From Hemerocallis citrina (lineage: Eukaryota; Streptophyta; Magnoliopsida; Asparagales; Asphodelaceae): a stretch of 64,000 nucleotides of DNA. The stretch is taken from assembly GCA_017893485.1 (NCBI GenBank), contig CM030361.1, forward strand, positions 137,614,461 through 137,678,460, in the 5' to 3' direction. The translations under genes and the position numbers were made by a program. Under the pieces are notes generated by a model. It was not told the origin of the DNA. It was given only the letters and a program-made list of their open reading frames with translations, and made no database searches. Positions 45,438 through 56,211 of this stretch are shown here, piece after piece. Numbering within the stretch: the first letter of the stretch is position 1; the number at the start of each line of letters is the position of its first letter.

Positions 45438-48377
45438 TGTAGCGCCCCGAATTTCTAATATAATAACTTAGAAAATACGTGGCACAATCCCAGCATCAAC
45501 CTCAATGTAACATTAAACACAACCAACTCCACTAAATTTTTCAATTTTTATTACAACAATCTTTTACAAAGCACAGCGGAACTCAAAACATCTCAACTCA
45601 AAATTTTCTTTTATTTACAACACAAAACTATCTCAAATCTGCTTTTACAATTTTACACAAAACTCTTATTAAATCACTTTTTCTCAAAACCAACTCAAGC
45701 ATCCACACCTCCAAACTCTAAGCAACAACCTCCAACACATGAGGCTAGAGATGATCCCTAACCCCCAAACTAAAGGGGTCAGCCATAAATGGTGTGAGTG
45801 ACATAAAACAACAAACAACATAAATAATCATTAAGCATGAATCCTTAAACAACAGGTAGTAAACATGAATACATAAAATACAATGTAGCAAGGAAAAGTA
45901 AACAACAAGTGAGACTAAACCAAGTGTCATGTGTAGAAAATAGGAAAACCACATGCATAAAAACCAAGTCAAGAAAATACAAATTCTATATGCGGACTCT
46001 CTAATGCGTACTTGTCGAAGTCTATGCATCCCATTCTACATAGGTTCGGTGCAAGCCCTTAACGTCTCCACTTCATAGGGTTCAATCCCCCGCTATGCAA
46101 CTAATCCTAACACGATGACTACTACGAGATAAAGATAAGCTGTGAATAGCAGTCCATGCCCGATAATTCCGGAGATCAATCCCACACCACAAGTAATCTA
46201 CCGTGATAATTCCGGAGATATATCCCACACACAAGTAATCTACCGTGATAATTCCGGAGATTAAATCCCACACCGAAACATTGACACATCATCACACGAA
46301 TACCACATGTGCTTCGCCTCGACTCCGATAATTCCGGAGATCAATCCCACATTGAAAGCAACTACTTGGATAATTCCGGAGATATATCTCACACCCAAAG
46401 TAAAATACTTGGATAATTCCGGAGATAGATCCCACACCCACAGTAAGATACTTCGATAATTCCGGAGATTAAATCCCACACTGAAAGCCATACTGAGGTA
46501 CTTGACTCATGTTCCCGTTCATCATATCACCACTAGTGCCTGTCCTTATTATTTTTGGGTTACTTAATTACTCAACGAATCTCCTACAGTGGTGTACCCT
46601 ACCGGACTTAACTCAAAACTGAATAACTGAAATGCCTCAACGGGCCTCAACAAAATAACTCAACGCCGGTATACTAGGGTCACACACATCCTCTAGAGAC
46701 TCAAACTCAAAAAGTCTAAACCAACTTTCCACTAAACAAAAATAGCTCAACTGAATATCTTAAAATCAATTGCTTAACTGAATATCTCAAATCATATGCT
46801 CAACCGAAGAGAAGTATAACCTCAAAATATCTGAAGACTAACCATTCGAAAGAACATTCAAGTTTACGAAAACTCATCAGTACTAGTCGACTTATACTGT
46901 AGTAAGTCGACTGTCCAGAGGACAAATATTCATGATTTTAAGAAAATAGACTAAGTCATATAAGTCGACTTAAGATGTCATCGGTCGACTTACCCGAGAC
47001 AAATTCCAATAATTTTCACAAAAATATTCTAAGTACCAACAGTCGACCTAAGGAGTTATAGGTTGACTGTCCAGAGAAGAAACTGCAATAACTTAACAAA
47101 ATATTTTCTAGGTATACCAGTCGACTGAATAATGGTCTAAGTCAACTGTCCAGAACGGGTTCTCAAGTGCTAAAGAACAACAGTAGGGTCATACCGGTCG
47201 ACTGTCGGTCTACAGTTTACATAATTTAGGTCTGAATATGAAATCAAAACTGGAGTTTTTCTAAAGATTCATTGTTTATGAAAATAGTTCGTATTCAGGC
47301 AAAATGACAAGTCTCAAATAATCTTCATTATGGATATATTACTCAATCATCCAATATCTCAAAACTCAAGTTCTCATGTTCTAAAATTACTAATTTTTCC
47401 ATTTGGGTTTCTCAATACTGAATTTCTTTCATAACTCAAATCCAATATCTTATTCGTAAGCACAAGATCCAGATGCTCACCATCCGATCAGAACCATGCT
47501 CAAATCTTAACATGCTTTTTAATAATACAATTTCATAAACCAAGATCTACTCAACATTTTTAGATTTCGCATACATGGTACAAACAACAACATTTGCATC
47601 GTTCTCATGCAAAATACTAAATAACATACATGCCAAACCAACAACATAACAATCGATCACATTAATCAAACCACAATACAAGATTCATATCATTCACAAC
47701 ATCAAAACAAAACAAGACATTGTCACTCACATAAATCAAAACAACAAAACAAATTTATATCACTCACCTTTGAATTGTAAAGATCCAACGAAAAAGCCTT
47801 CCTTTTGGCGAGATCCGAATTCCTCTTCTTGATCCTCCAAAATATCACAAAATTCTGTATATTGCAGCAAATGACGGCTGGAAAAATCCTTTTAAATATC
47901 CGGGATAAAGAGTTTAGGGTTTTACCCCACTTTTACAAAATGATCCCTTCCAAAATACAACTTTATGTATATAGCTCTATTCTTGGAAATTCAATAAAAT
48001 TCATTTAAATTAGGATTCAAAAGTAAAATATAATTCTAAATCTCAACCGGTACTGTTCAAAACGTCCAGAAAGTACATTTTACATTTTAACCCTTAAAAA
48101 TGTCAAATTTGCAAAAAGGTCCTTCTTTTCTCAAAAATTGCAAATAGTTCCAATTATTTTCAGAAAAATCTGGAAAAATACTAAATAAATCCCAAATATT
48201 AAATAATGATTTTTCATAAAGAAAACTTGACTTTCAAACTTCTCAGGAAAGCATTTGCACGTGTTTTGCACGTGTAAAAAGATAAAATTTTCTGACAGTA
48301 TTCATAAATTCTCAAAAAATCATTTTAGTCATTTATAAACCTTTAAAAATAATATTTTAAAAATACGGGGTTCTACA
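45438..48377 (-). repeat. Element C 5' LTR (2940 bp)
   Basis: Same termini as the 3' LTR. GATAATTCCGGAGAT repeats at 46155-46490 and GTCGAC repeats at 46885-47215. The minus-strand TATTTAAA promoter box is at 47891-47898. An extra GTGTTTTGCAC near 48260 duplicates a CACGTG-flanked phrase. Confidence 0.95.
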
Positions 48378-49365
48378 ACGAGCCTCCTCATTGCTTGTGG
48401 GAAGCTATGTGATGGCTCGATGTCACAACCGAGCTCCGAGCTCCAAGACTTGTTGGAAAAGCTTTGGTGTGGCTCGGATTCCCTACCGAGCGACGAGCCC
48501 CCATACTTGGCGTAGAAAGCTCTAGGATGGCTCGAGGTTACAACCGAGCTCCGAGCCCCAAAGCTTGTTGGAAAAGCTTTCGTGTGGCTTGGATTCACTA
48601 CCGAGCGACGAGCCTCCTCATTGCTTGTGAGAAGCTATAGGATGGCTCGAGGTTACAACCGAGCTCCGAGCTCCAAAACTTTTTTGTAAAAGCTTTGGTG
48701 TGGCTCGAATTCCCCACCGAGCGATGAGCCCCCATACTTGGTGTAGAAAGCTCTTGGATGGCTCGAGGTTACAACCGAGCTCCGAGCCCCAAAGCTTGTC
48801 GAAAAAGCTTTGGTGTGGCTCGGATTCCCTACCGAGCGACGAGCCCCCATACTTGGCGTAGAAAGCTCTGGGATGGCTCAAGGTTACAACCAAACTCTGA
48901 GCCCCAAAGCTTGTTGGAAAAGCTTTGGTGTGGCTCGGATTCCCCATCGAGCGACGAGCCTCCTCATTGCTTATGAAAAGCTATGGGATGGGTCGAGGTT
49001 ACAACCGAGCTCCAAGCCCAAAGACTTGTTGAAAAAGCTTTGGAATGGCTCAAGGTCACAACCGAGCTCAGAGCCCCAAAACTTATTGGAAAAGCTTTGG
49101 TATGGCTCGGATTCCCCACCGAGTGACGAGCCCCCATACTTGACGTAGAAAGCTCTGGGCTGGCTCGAGGTTACAACCGAGCTCCGAGCCCCAAAGCTTG
49201 TTGGAAAAGCTTTGGTGTGGCTCGGATTCACTACCGAGCGAAGAGCTTCCACTTTGCTTGCGAAAAGCTCTGGGATGGCTCAAGGTCACAGCCGAGCTCT
49301 GAGCCCCAAAACTTGTTGGAAAAGCTTTGGTGTGGCTCAGATTCACCACCGAGCGACGGGCCTAG
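48378..49365 (-). repeat. Element D repeat array, segment 3
   Basis: Continuation of segment 2 after the element C insertion, starting with the duplicated ACGAG. Same two alternating 57-bp unit types, about 17 units. It ends about 270 bp before the antisense-gene promoter. Confidence 0.92.
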
Positions 49366-49636
49366 AAGATATGCAGTAGTCGTAAGTCATTCTGATTGAT
49401 AGTAAAGTTTCCCTTAATGCTCTGTTACTGTCATTTTGTATGCAATCTTTCTAGTGCTACTTTGATCAATTCCGGACTTTACAGAATGAAGAGGCTTAAC
49501 TTGCTCCTTTGTCCTGGGAGGAAGGGGGAGTAGTGGTAAAGAAGAAAGTGCAGTACTTGAGTCGTTACCACGGGACACCGAGCCACTGCACCAGCTGACA
49601 AGGCTGTGGGTAAAACCAGAATTTTACGTGTCAGGC
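49366..49636. other. Unique spacer upstream of the element D antisense promoter
   Basis: No ORF or repeat recognised. It may hold upstream control sequence for the antisense gene: an ACGTGTCA phrase follows at 49626-49633, just before the TGACGTCA site. Confidence 0.5.
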
Positions 49637-49758
49637 TGACGTCATGGAGGTGGAAATCGAGGCATTTGAGATCCTAGTGGCCATTAGATCTTGATGATCA
49701 AGATTGGACGGTGAGGATTCTTTTACGGAATTCGAGGAGTCTTTCCCATTCTATAAAT
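49637..49758 (+). promoter_or_regulatory. Conserved promoter of the element D antisense gene
   Basis: Palindromic TGACGTCA (49637-49644), a conserved block GATCCTAGTGGCCATTAGAT (about 49670) and a TATAAAT box (49752-49758) 137 bp upstream of the ATG at 49895. Element A has the same three parts in the same order on its minus strand. TGACGTCA is a bZIP/TGA-factor type site. Conservation between two otherwise eroded copies is the main evidence. Confidence 0.78.
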
Positions 49759-49894
49759 CCCCCACTCCTCCCTTCATTTCTTCACTTTGCACTCTTTCTC
49801 TTCATAACAGGAATTTTCCTCTCTTTGCTATCAGCGACACTTTTACGGTGATCCTCCCATTTTCCAGTTAATCAGGTTAGTATTATGTTTTCTT

Positions 49895-52198
49895 ATGCCG
49901 CGCTCTCAGTCCGGCTCCGAGGCGAGCTCTTCAGGTCATGGTGTGGTGGAGGTCGAGTCAGAGTCGACGCCTTGGTCCCTAGATGACCCTACTTCGGAGG
50001 AGGAAGGTCAGTCGAATTCGGTATCCGGGGGCATGAGCGATGTGGTTTTTAATGTGGACCCTTTGCAAAGTCGTATGCTAGAAGGGGGTCATCGGGGGAG
50101 GCGACCGATGAGGGGTCTGAGGATGAGCTTGTCGAGGAAGAGGGCGATCAGGAGGGGGGAAGGAGGAACCAAGGGAGAGGGCGACCAGGAGGGGGTGAAA
50201 GAGGAGCCGAGGGAGTGGTAGCGGAGGTAGAAAAAGGTCTCCCCCTTCTACCCCCGTTGTCGACTCCGTCTCCGGAGAGGAAGCCTCACCCCCGTAGGAA
50301 GAAAAGGAAGTGGATTCGGCCGGACAGTCCGAGCACACCGGATGAGTTCGGACCCGAGCCAGGAGAAGGGCTTGTGGCTCCTCACCTGTCCAATAGGAAC
50401 CCAGGGTCAATTAGGATGTATCCTGACGATGTGGACGGACTTGTCCAATTTACCGCACAATTGCATGAATCTAATTGGACCATGATAAAGATAGACATCG
50501 TCTGGTGTGTGCTGAAGGCGAACTACCTACCTGTATTAAAGGCAGCTTATTTCATCCCTCGGGAGTTTGAGCTTGATTCTGAGCCCCAGTCTTCGTCCAA
50601 CCACTGAGTTGGAGAAGAGCTTTTTTATGTTTCCCGAGGATGCTTTTGTCTCGGGACTGAGGTTGCCGCTGCACCCGTTTATCAAGAGGGTGCTGAGGTG
50701 GAAGGAGCTGAGTCCGATGCAGTACGGCCCCTACTCGTGGAAGCATCTGGTCTGCTTCATCCTAAAGTACCAGGAGAAGGGGGTCAAGCTGAAGCTTAAG
50801 TATTTCTGCGACGTCTTGGGGGTGTGCTCGCTCGGAGATATGGAGGGGATCTTCTATATGTCGCCACATCCCCACAAGAGAGTGATGCACGGTCACCCGG
50901 ACTCGATAAAAGCATGGAAGGAGAAGTACCTCGTTGTCCGGAGTGAGACGCCTTGAAAAATCCCCACAGTCTGGAATTTTTTCAAGCCGAATCATAAACC
51001 CCCGAGGTGGAGGGACTTGACGGAAAAGGAGTGGGCTGAAGTGGATAAAATTGTCGAGGGGCACAGCATCGGTTGGCCGCGCATCACCGAGTTATATCTG
51101 GCCCTAGCCGGACTGAGCCCAGCCGACCCTTGTATGTTTTTGTTTCCACTTTGCTTAATTTTCTGCCTTCGTGTTAACATTTTTTTCTCTTTTTGTTCTT
51201 TTTTTTGCAGCGATGGATGCGTTGAAACTCGAGGCGAGGAATGCCCTTCTGGCTTTGGCCGTGGAGAGGAGAGCCGAGAAGGAGAAGGCTGCCTCGGCAG
51301 CGGGGTCCACCCAGGGGGCGGCCAAAGGATCTTCAGAGCCGCCTTCGAAGAAGTCGAAGAAAAGCGACTCATCTAAAGGGGCGAAGGAGTCGGGGCCAAG
51401 CTCCAGCACTAAGAAGGTGACGGAGGTTCTGAAGGCAGGGACCCCAGCACTTCGCCCTGATGCCTAGGAGATGGTGGGCAAGAGGGGTCTAAGGCCGTTC
51501 GCCCCGGATTGGGCAGTTAAGGAGGGCAACACTCTGATTGAGGGCCTGATCTCGGTGGAGGTGGCGGAAAAGCTCGTCACGGAGCACGACCGGATAACTC
51601 TGGCGACAGAGACGTCCGAAACGGCCTACATGAAGTGGGCTCAGGCGCAGGTCACGATAAGTATTTGTAAGTTATCTGCTTTGTGCTTAGTATTTATGAA
51701 TTTTGCATCTAACTCAATTCTCCTCGGCCAGGTGCTACTGCACGGGGGACATCTAAGGAAGTGCTTGGAAAAGGAGGTCCAGCTTGAGAAGCGGAATGCC
51801 GAGCGGTTCCTCCGAGAGGGAAAGCACCTGAAGGACGAGCTGACGGGGGCTCCGGGGGCTCAGGGGTTCCTCCAAGCCGAGATGGCTTCTCTGCAGGATC
51901 ACCATGCACGTGAGCTAGCGGAGGTTCGAGCAAAGGACAAGGCGGAGTATGAGGAGCTGAAGATGTCTTTTGCAGAGGAGCTTATCCAAGCTCAAGACGA
52001 CGCGTACGACTGAGCCAAGGAGCACTTCCTGCACCTCTATCCGGAGGCCAAGGTCGACCTCCACTACGGGTGGGTGCCTCCCGCACATCCATTGACCCCG
52101 GCAGTGAGGGAGATGAGGCGCCGAAGGACCCTCGTCTGGAGGAGGAGGCAGGGGGTGAACCAGATGCCGAAAAGGTGCAGATCCCCTCTAAAAAGTAG
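49895..52198 (+). pseudogene. Element D antisense ORF a ('putative gypsy type transposon' family), broken
   Basis: The ATG gives MPRSQSGSEASSSG and a Ser/Glu-rich acidic region, then a basic RRKKRKWIRPDSP patch (possible nuclear signal). The core domain has SIRMYPDDVDGLV, FMFPEDAFVSGLRLPLHPFI, MQYGPYSWKHLVCFI and EKYLVVRSE, resembling Pfam Transposase_28. Exon 1 ends at 51131 (intron 51132-51210, GT...CAG). Exon 2 has a Lys/Ser-rich low-complexity region and a charged stretch. The second intron's donor is mutated (ATAAGT where element A keeps GTAAGT), acceptor at 51731. Exon 3 (51732-52198) is strongly coiled-coil-like (LRKCLEKEVQLEKRNAERF, EYEELKMSFAEEL). Frameshifts near 50150 and 50580 and a TGG-to-TGA at about 50954 break it. 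Function unknown. Confidence 0.82.
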
Positions 52199-52369
52199 TG
52201 TAGGATTCTTACTTTTTCTTTATTTGTATTTTCCTAGTGCGGACCGGCCACCTCTTTTTTTAACACAATTTTTGAATTTATAAAAACAAACTTTTGGCCG
52301 ACCCTCTGTGACTTGTTGTTTTTAGCAAGCTTTTTTAGTGAATCGTTGTTTCTCCCCTGTTTTTGCTAG

Positions 52370-52920
52370 ATGAACGAGACTGCCGGGGCCGACCTCAGTT
52401 TTGCCGAGGTCCGGCGACTTCAAAATAAGCTAGAGTTCAAGGAGAGTGTGTAGATTCGCTATCGTAAGCAGGCTCGCGATCGAGAAGCCGCGGTGGGCTA
52501 TTTTATGAACAAGTCTAAGGAGCTCAGCCTAGAGGCCGCTCGCCTGAAGAAGGCCATAGACGATCGAGACTGGGGGAGTGCTGAGACAAAATGGTCAATT
52601 TCAGATGCCTCCACAGGCGACCGACCTCGGAATCCGTTCTTCGCGAGGTCATGGTAAAGAAGGAGCTAGAGATTCAGAGGTTGAAACTCATGTTAGGCAC
52701 GGGTCGGTCTCGACTCGGCCCATTCGGGGGAGGAAGCCATTCTGCCTTGGGCCCTTCTCCAACCCTTTATCTGGAAATGGTGAGGCCCGCCGATGCGCAG
52801 AGTTCTGCTGTCGGGACATCCTTACTAGCCGCGCAAGTTGAGTATGCAAGGGGGCGGTCTCGCTCCGCGGGGCTAGAGACGGTTGGTGTTAATCGAGGAG
52901 GTCCCGTGAGAAGTACTTAG
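52370..52920 (+). pseudogene. Element D antisense ORF b (small helical protein), broken
   Basis: Begins MNETAGADLSFAEVRRLQ and continues with KESV, a TAG, then YRKQARDREAAVGYFMNKSK, SLEAARLKKAIDDRDW and SDASTGDRP. After a frameshift near 52600 the C-terminal half reads KKELEIQRLKLMLGTGRS to GGPVRST. Element A 6992-7495 is collinear. The sequence is mostly charged helix. It follows ORF a by 171 bp, and the CTAG directly before the ATG may be a splice acceptor, so a and b could be exons of one gene or two ORFs of one transcript. I do not recognise the family. Confidence 0.7.
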
Positions 52921-52988
52921 TTCGAGTTTTTGGCAGAGTGGTTGTAATAGTCTTTATTGTATCGTGGTCATTCGTGGCACTTATGAGT

Positions 52989-52994
52989 AATAAA
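52989..52994 (+). terminator. Polyadenylation signal of the element D antisense unit
   Basis: AATAAA inside GAGTAATAAAACTTTGATT, about 70 bp after ORF b. The matching GAGTAATAAAACTT is present in element A at the equivalent position. Confidence 0.7.
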
Positions 52995-53049
52995 ACTTTG
53001 ATTTTTTCTCAACTTGTCGAAATGTATTTTAAGTGGTGGCTTGTTCAGT

Positions 53050-53900
53050 AAGCTGGGTGCCGAATTCCCATATTTGTTGTAAGAAGGACAGGGTGTAGCT
53101 CGAGCCCATCGCTCGAGCATCGAGGTCGCATGGCTTGAAAAAGCCAGGGCCTTGCTCGAGGTCGATACCATATGTCGAGCCCCCATACTTGTTTGTAAAA
53201 AAGGACAGGATGTAGCTCGAGGTCATCATCGAGCGTCGAGGTCGCAGGGCTTGAAAAAGTCAGGGCCTTGCTCGAGGTCGATGTTGTATGTCGAGCCCCC
53301 ATACTTGTTTGTAAAAAAAAGACGGGATGTAGCTCGAGGCCATCACCAAGCGTCGAGGTCGCCGGGCTTGAAAAAGTCAAGGCCTTGCTCGAGGTCGATG
53401 CCATATGTCGATCTCCCATACTTGTTTGTAAAAAAGGACAGGATGTAGCTCGAGACCATCGCCGAGCATCGAGGTCGCAGGGCTTGAAAAAGCCAGGGTC
53501 TTGCTCGAGGTCGATGTCGTATGTCGAGCCCCCACACTTGTTTGTAAAAAAAGACAGGATGTAGCTCGAGGCCATCGCCGAGCATCAAGGTCGTCGGGCT
53601 TGAAAAGTCAGGGCCTTGATCGAGGTCGATGTCGTATGTCGAGCCCCCATACTTGTTTGTAAAAAGGTCCAAAACTTGTTGTATAAGCTCTGGTGTGGCT
53701 CGGATTTACTACCGTGCTCCGAGTTCCAAAACTTGTTGGAAAAGCTTTGGGATGGCTCGAGGTCACAACTGAGTGATGAGCCCCCCAAGTTTGCTGGAAC
53801 ATGGTATCGCTCGAGGTCATCACCGAGCGTCAAGGTCGTAGGGCTTGAAAAAGCCCAGGCCTTGCTCGAGGTCGATGTTGAGCTTCCATACTTGTTTTAA
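53050..53900 (-). repeat. About 116-bp tandem repeat array of element D, about 7 units
   Basis: Units on the plus strand contain GAGCCCCCATACTTGTTTGT, GACAGGATGTAGCTCGAGG, CGAGCATCGAGGTCGC and GGGCTTGAAAAAG. On the minus strand the core reads GCTCGA...CATCGACCTCGAGCAAGGCC, matching the 217-bp array of element A (4079-6000). It occupies the same place between integrase and the antisense genes. One degenerate 57-bp-type unit (about 53665-53780) is embedded. Confidence 0.92.
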
Positions 53901-54012
53901 AAAAGCTGGCATGAGGCAAAATGAGGGGAAAATTACATCATATTCACTCGCAACAAAAAAAGGCACACGGTGCCGATTACATCTTATTATTTACAAAGGG
54001 AATTTACAAGAC

Positions 54013-55173
54013 CTATTCCTCCTCCTCGAGGAATTTGATAAGGTGTTCCGCATTCTGGGGTCTCTTCATAGCCCTGCCATCGGGGTTGGTGAGTCGGTAT
54101 ATGATAGGGTGCACCACTTCGAAAACCTTGTACGGGCCCTCCCAGTTGGGTGTCAGCTTACTCTTTTGGCCCGGGTTGGATACGGCCAACTTTCTAAGCG
54201 CGAGGTCCCCGAGTTTGATGTCGGTGGGACATACCTTCTTGTTGTAGAACCTTTCGATTCTCTACTGATACATGCTCCTTCTGATGGTGGATTTCTCCCT
54301 GACCTCGTCTATGAGGTCCAGGTTGGCACGTAGTTGAGCCGAGTTGCTCTCTTCATCGAAGGCCATGATCCAGGGCGAAGGGAGCCTGATCTCGAGGGGG
54401 ACCATTGCTTCTATGTCGTAAGTCAGATTGAACGGTGATTCTCCCGTGGGGATCCTCTTCTTCGTCCGATGTGCCCAGAGCACACTTGGCAGCTCGTCAA
54501 CCCATAGTCCCTTGGAGGAATTATCAAGCCATTTCTTGAGGCGATCAAGGATTTGGCGGTTCGCATTCTCGGCCTAGCCGTTCGACTGCGGGTGGCATAC
54601 CAAAGAGAAGCATTGCTGGATGCCGAGATCTTCGCAGAACTTTCGAAAATTCTTGCCCGCAAACTGGGTCCCATTGTCTGTGATGAGTATGTGCGGAATT
54701 CTGAACCGGCGGATGATGTGTTTCCAGAAGAATTGCTGAGTTTGCTGTTCTATGATCGTTGCCAGGGGCTCGGCTTCGATCCACTTGGTGAAGTAGTCGA
54801 TGGATACCACCAAAAACTTCCTTTGGCCCATTGCTTTCGGAAAGGGGCTGACCAGGTCCATCCCCCACATGGCGAATAGGGTCGGACTGGCTAAAGAACG
54901 GAGGTTTGCTTGTGGAACCCTTCTTACTGAGGAGAATCTTGGACAAGGACTGCACATTTTGACTAGGGCCAAGGCATCTTGTAACATTGTAGGCCAGTAA
55001 TATTCGTGGTTCAGGACCTTTCTGGCGAGCGAATGGCTCCCCATGTGGCACTCGCCAATTCCTTCGTGGAGCTCCTTGAGAGCGTACTTGGCCTCGTCAA
55101 AGGATAGGCAGCGGAGGTAGGGTCTTCCATCTGTCGTTGTGTACGAGCATTTGAAGAGGGTCTCGTTGATCAC
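54013..55173 (-). pseudogene. Element D integrase (zinc-binding, core, C-terminal), broken by stops only
   Basis: From 55173 the frame runs HEGIGECHMGSHS and KMCSPCPRF (HHCC zinc site), FLVVSIDYFTKWIE (Asp), ITDNGTQFAG (Asp), AENANRQILD (Glu), LWAHRTKK, and a C-terminal part ending NAEHLIKFLEEEE. The whole stretch keeps one frame, with TAG codons at about 54571 and 54259 where element A has glutamine. No chromodomain follows the end at 54013. Integrase inserts the cDNA into chromosomal DNA. Confidence 0.9.
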
Positions 55174-55215
55174 AACGAACCTTTCCGAGCGAACCCCGGC
55201 TCTTCTTGCTTCGAA

Positions 55216-56211
55216 TCAATCTTGGGGGAGCTCGCCCTCTACCAGGAACTTTCGGATGGGAGTGGTCCAATTGTCCAGACGAGCTTCATTATTTATACAG
55301 AGGGTTTCGGGGAGGTCGATACTCGGCTTTAGGAGGATTTTAATCAGCACCGTGTGGTTGAGGCCTTCAAAGGACGAGGAGGCGAGCTTTGACAGGGCAT
55401 CCGCCTGGGCATTTTGCTCTCTTTGGATCCGTAGTACTGCGGAACAGTGGAAGGATGTTAAGAGCCGCTGGACCACTGCCAAGTACCGGACCATCCGATC
55501 ATCATGAGCCTCGTACTCCCCGGTGATCTGATTGACTATGAGCTGAGAGTCGCTATAGACCCTAATCTACCTTGCGCCCGCCTGGTGCACTAGGATAAGT
55601 CCTGCGATCATAGCCTCATACTCCGCCTCATTTTTAGAGGCCAGAAAGTTGAGGCAGAGAGAATATTGGAGAAGGAAGTTGTTGGGACCTCGCAAGATGA
55701 TGCCTGCACAACTTCCTACCTCGCAAGAGGAGCTGTCGAGGTAAACTTCCCACGTCGGATCGACCTCCTGACTGTTGGGTTGCTCGGAGATGGTGCATTT
55801 CGTGATAAATTTGGCGAGGATCTGCCCCTTAATGGCTGTTCTTGTCTGGTAGCTGATGTCGTATTGACTTAGCTCGATCGACCACTTGACCAATCGGCCG
55901 GAGCTCTCTGGCTTATGGAGCATCGCCTTAAGGGGCTGGTCCGTGAGGACCTGGATTGAGTGCGCCTAAAAATGAGGGCGGAGCTTTCGGGCGGCCATGA
56001 CCAGGGCATACGCTACTTTCTCCATCTTCGCATATCGGGTCTCGGCCGAGAGCAGGACTTTGCTCACATAGTATAACGGCTTCTGGACTCCGTCTTCTTC
56101 TCGGACGAGAACTGCACTCAGTGCGCTTTCCGAGGCTGAAAGGTAAAGCCAGAGGGGTTCGCCCGGCTCAGGTTTGCTCAGAAGTGGGGGGTTGGCGAGG
56201 TATTTCTTCAA
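55216..56211 (-). pseudogene. Element D RNase H and archaeal-type RNase H, broken by stops
   Basis: From 56211 a connection-like first RNase H (ALSAVLVREEDGVQKPLYYVSK) ends at a TAG near 55966 (glutamine codon in A). The archaeal-type domain follows: VYLDSSS (Asp kept, Gly changed to Ser), NEAEYEA (Glu), VYSDSQLIVNQ (Asp), NAQADALSKLA (Asp). A TAG near 55564 and a TGA near 55213 interrupt the same frame, the latter fitting a CGA to TGA change. The acidic residues expected for catalysis are present. RNase H removes the RNA strand during cDNA synthesis. Confidence 0.88.

Larger units (their letters stand above)
37553..48377 (-). mobile_element. Element C: Tekay/Del-type chromovirus, youngest insertion
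   Basis: LTRs at 37553-40524 and 45438-48377, with perfect duplication ACGAG at 37548-37552 and 48378-48382. The minus-strand internal region has an initiator-Met PBS, gag with two zinc knuckles, and pol ending in a chromodomain. The LTRs are nearly identical by eye over long stretches, with a difference of one 47-bp repeat unit and an 11-bp duplication (GTGTTTTGCAC), which suggests recent insertion. Gag has two in-frame stops; pol has two stops and a frameshift, so this copy is not autonomous. Confidence 0.96.
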
